Positions 63,955-64,000 of a stretch of DNA of 64,000 bases are shown here, in pieces. The translations under genes and the position numbers were made by a program. The stretch is from Sphingobacterium mizutaii (GTDB taxonomy: Bacteria; Bacteroidota; Bacteroidia; Sphingobacteriales; Sphingobacteriaceae), in assembly GCF_900187125.1 (NCBI RefSeq), contig NZ_LT906468.1, forward strand, positions 3,782,001 through 3,846,000, written 5' to 3'. The notes under the pieces are model-generated. The model was not told the origin of the DNA, made no database searches, and saw only the letters and a program-made list of their open reading frames with translations. How positions within the stretch are numbered: the first letter of the stretch is position 1; the number at the start of each line of letters is the position of its first letter.

Positions 63955-64000
63955 CGTTTAGGAATGTTCTATATAAGTTAAAGTAATTATCATTAATTAA

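Overview
The window is chromosomal DNA of a Bacteroidota bacterium, most likely Sphingobacteriaceae and probably Sphingobacterium. This rests on gene families and gene order (SusC/SusD pair, DUF5687 ABC permease, succinylornithine-type arginine genes, Bacteroidota-style zinc-free L36), on promoters of the TTTG/TAnnTTTG type and on the near absence of Shine-Dalgarno sequences. No search could be run, so the genus is an inference.

Layout. 1-4.8 kb: recA, a Tat-exported metallophosphoesterase and a two-gene ABC exporter. 4.8-9.4 kb: pruA, set between two long intergenic stretches full of repeats. 9.4-15.6 kb: superoxide dismutase, a csbD-like/csaA/tadA operon, a small outer-membrane barrel and the sdhCAB (succinate:quinone oxidoreductase) operon. 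15.6-19.4 kb: one very large membrane histidine kinase. 19.4-20.6 kb: a third repeat-rich gap. 20.6-32.9 kb: coiled-coil membrane protein, gmd, a lipoprotein, a UPF0104 protein with an SDR, a SusCD pair, and a four-gene operon headed by a DUF2089 regulator and ending in a secreted alpha/beta hydrolase. 33-38.5 kb: plsC, GT2 plus UPF0104, ruvC, an unrecognised kinase-like protein and an Lrp-family regulator. 38.6-43.4 kb: arginine operon argD-argF'-argB-proC-argE. 43.5-58.7 kb: the S10-spc-alpha ribosomal block from rplC to rplQ with secY, map, infA, rpmJ and rpoA. 58.9-64 kb: GH88 hydrolase, CoA-binding protein, a serine hydrolase and the pyruvate dehydrogenase E2 gene.

The genes form mostly ordinary core metabolism. 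The arginine cluster probably uses succinylated intermediates: residue 90 of the carbamoyltransferase is Val at the known acetyl/succinyl specificity switch. The ribosomal block starts at rplC from its own strong promoter. Several of its longer gaps hold hairpins, one of them a terminator overlapped by a promoter-like sequence between rpsN and rpsH.

The most unusual signal is not protein-coding. Three intergenic loci (about 5.16-5.95, 8.49-9.31 and 19.48-20.5 kb) are mosaics of the same repeat modules. Several modules fold into hairpins whose two arms change together between copies, which suggests a structured, possibly mobile or transcribed, repeat family. No rRNA, tRNA, CRISPR array, insertion sequence or prophage was seen.
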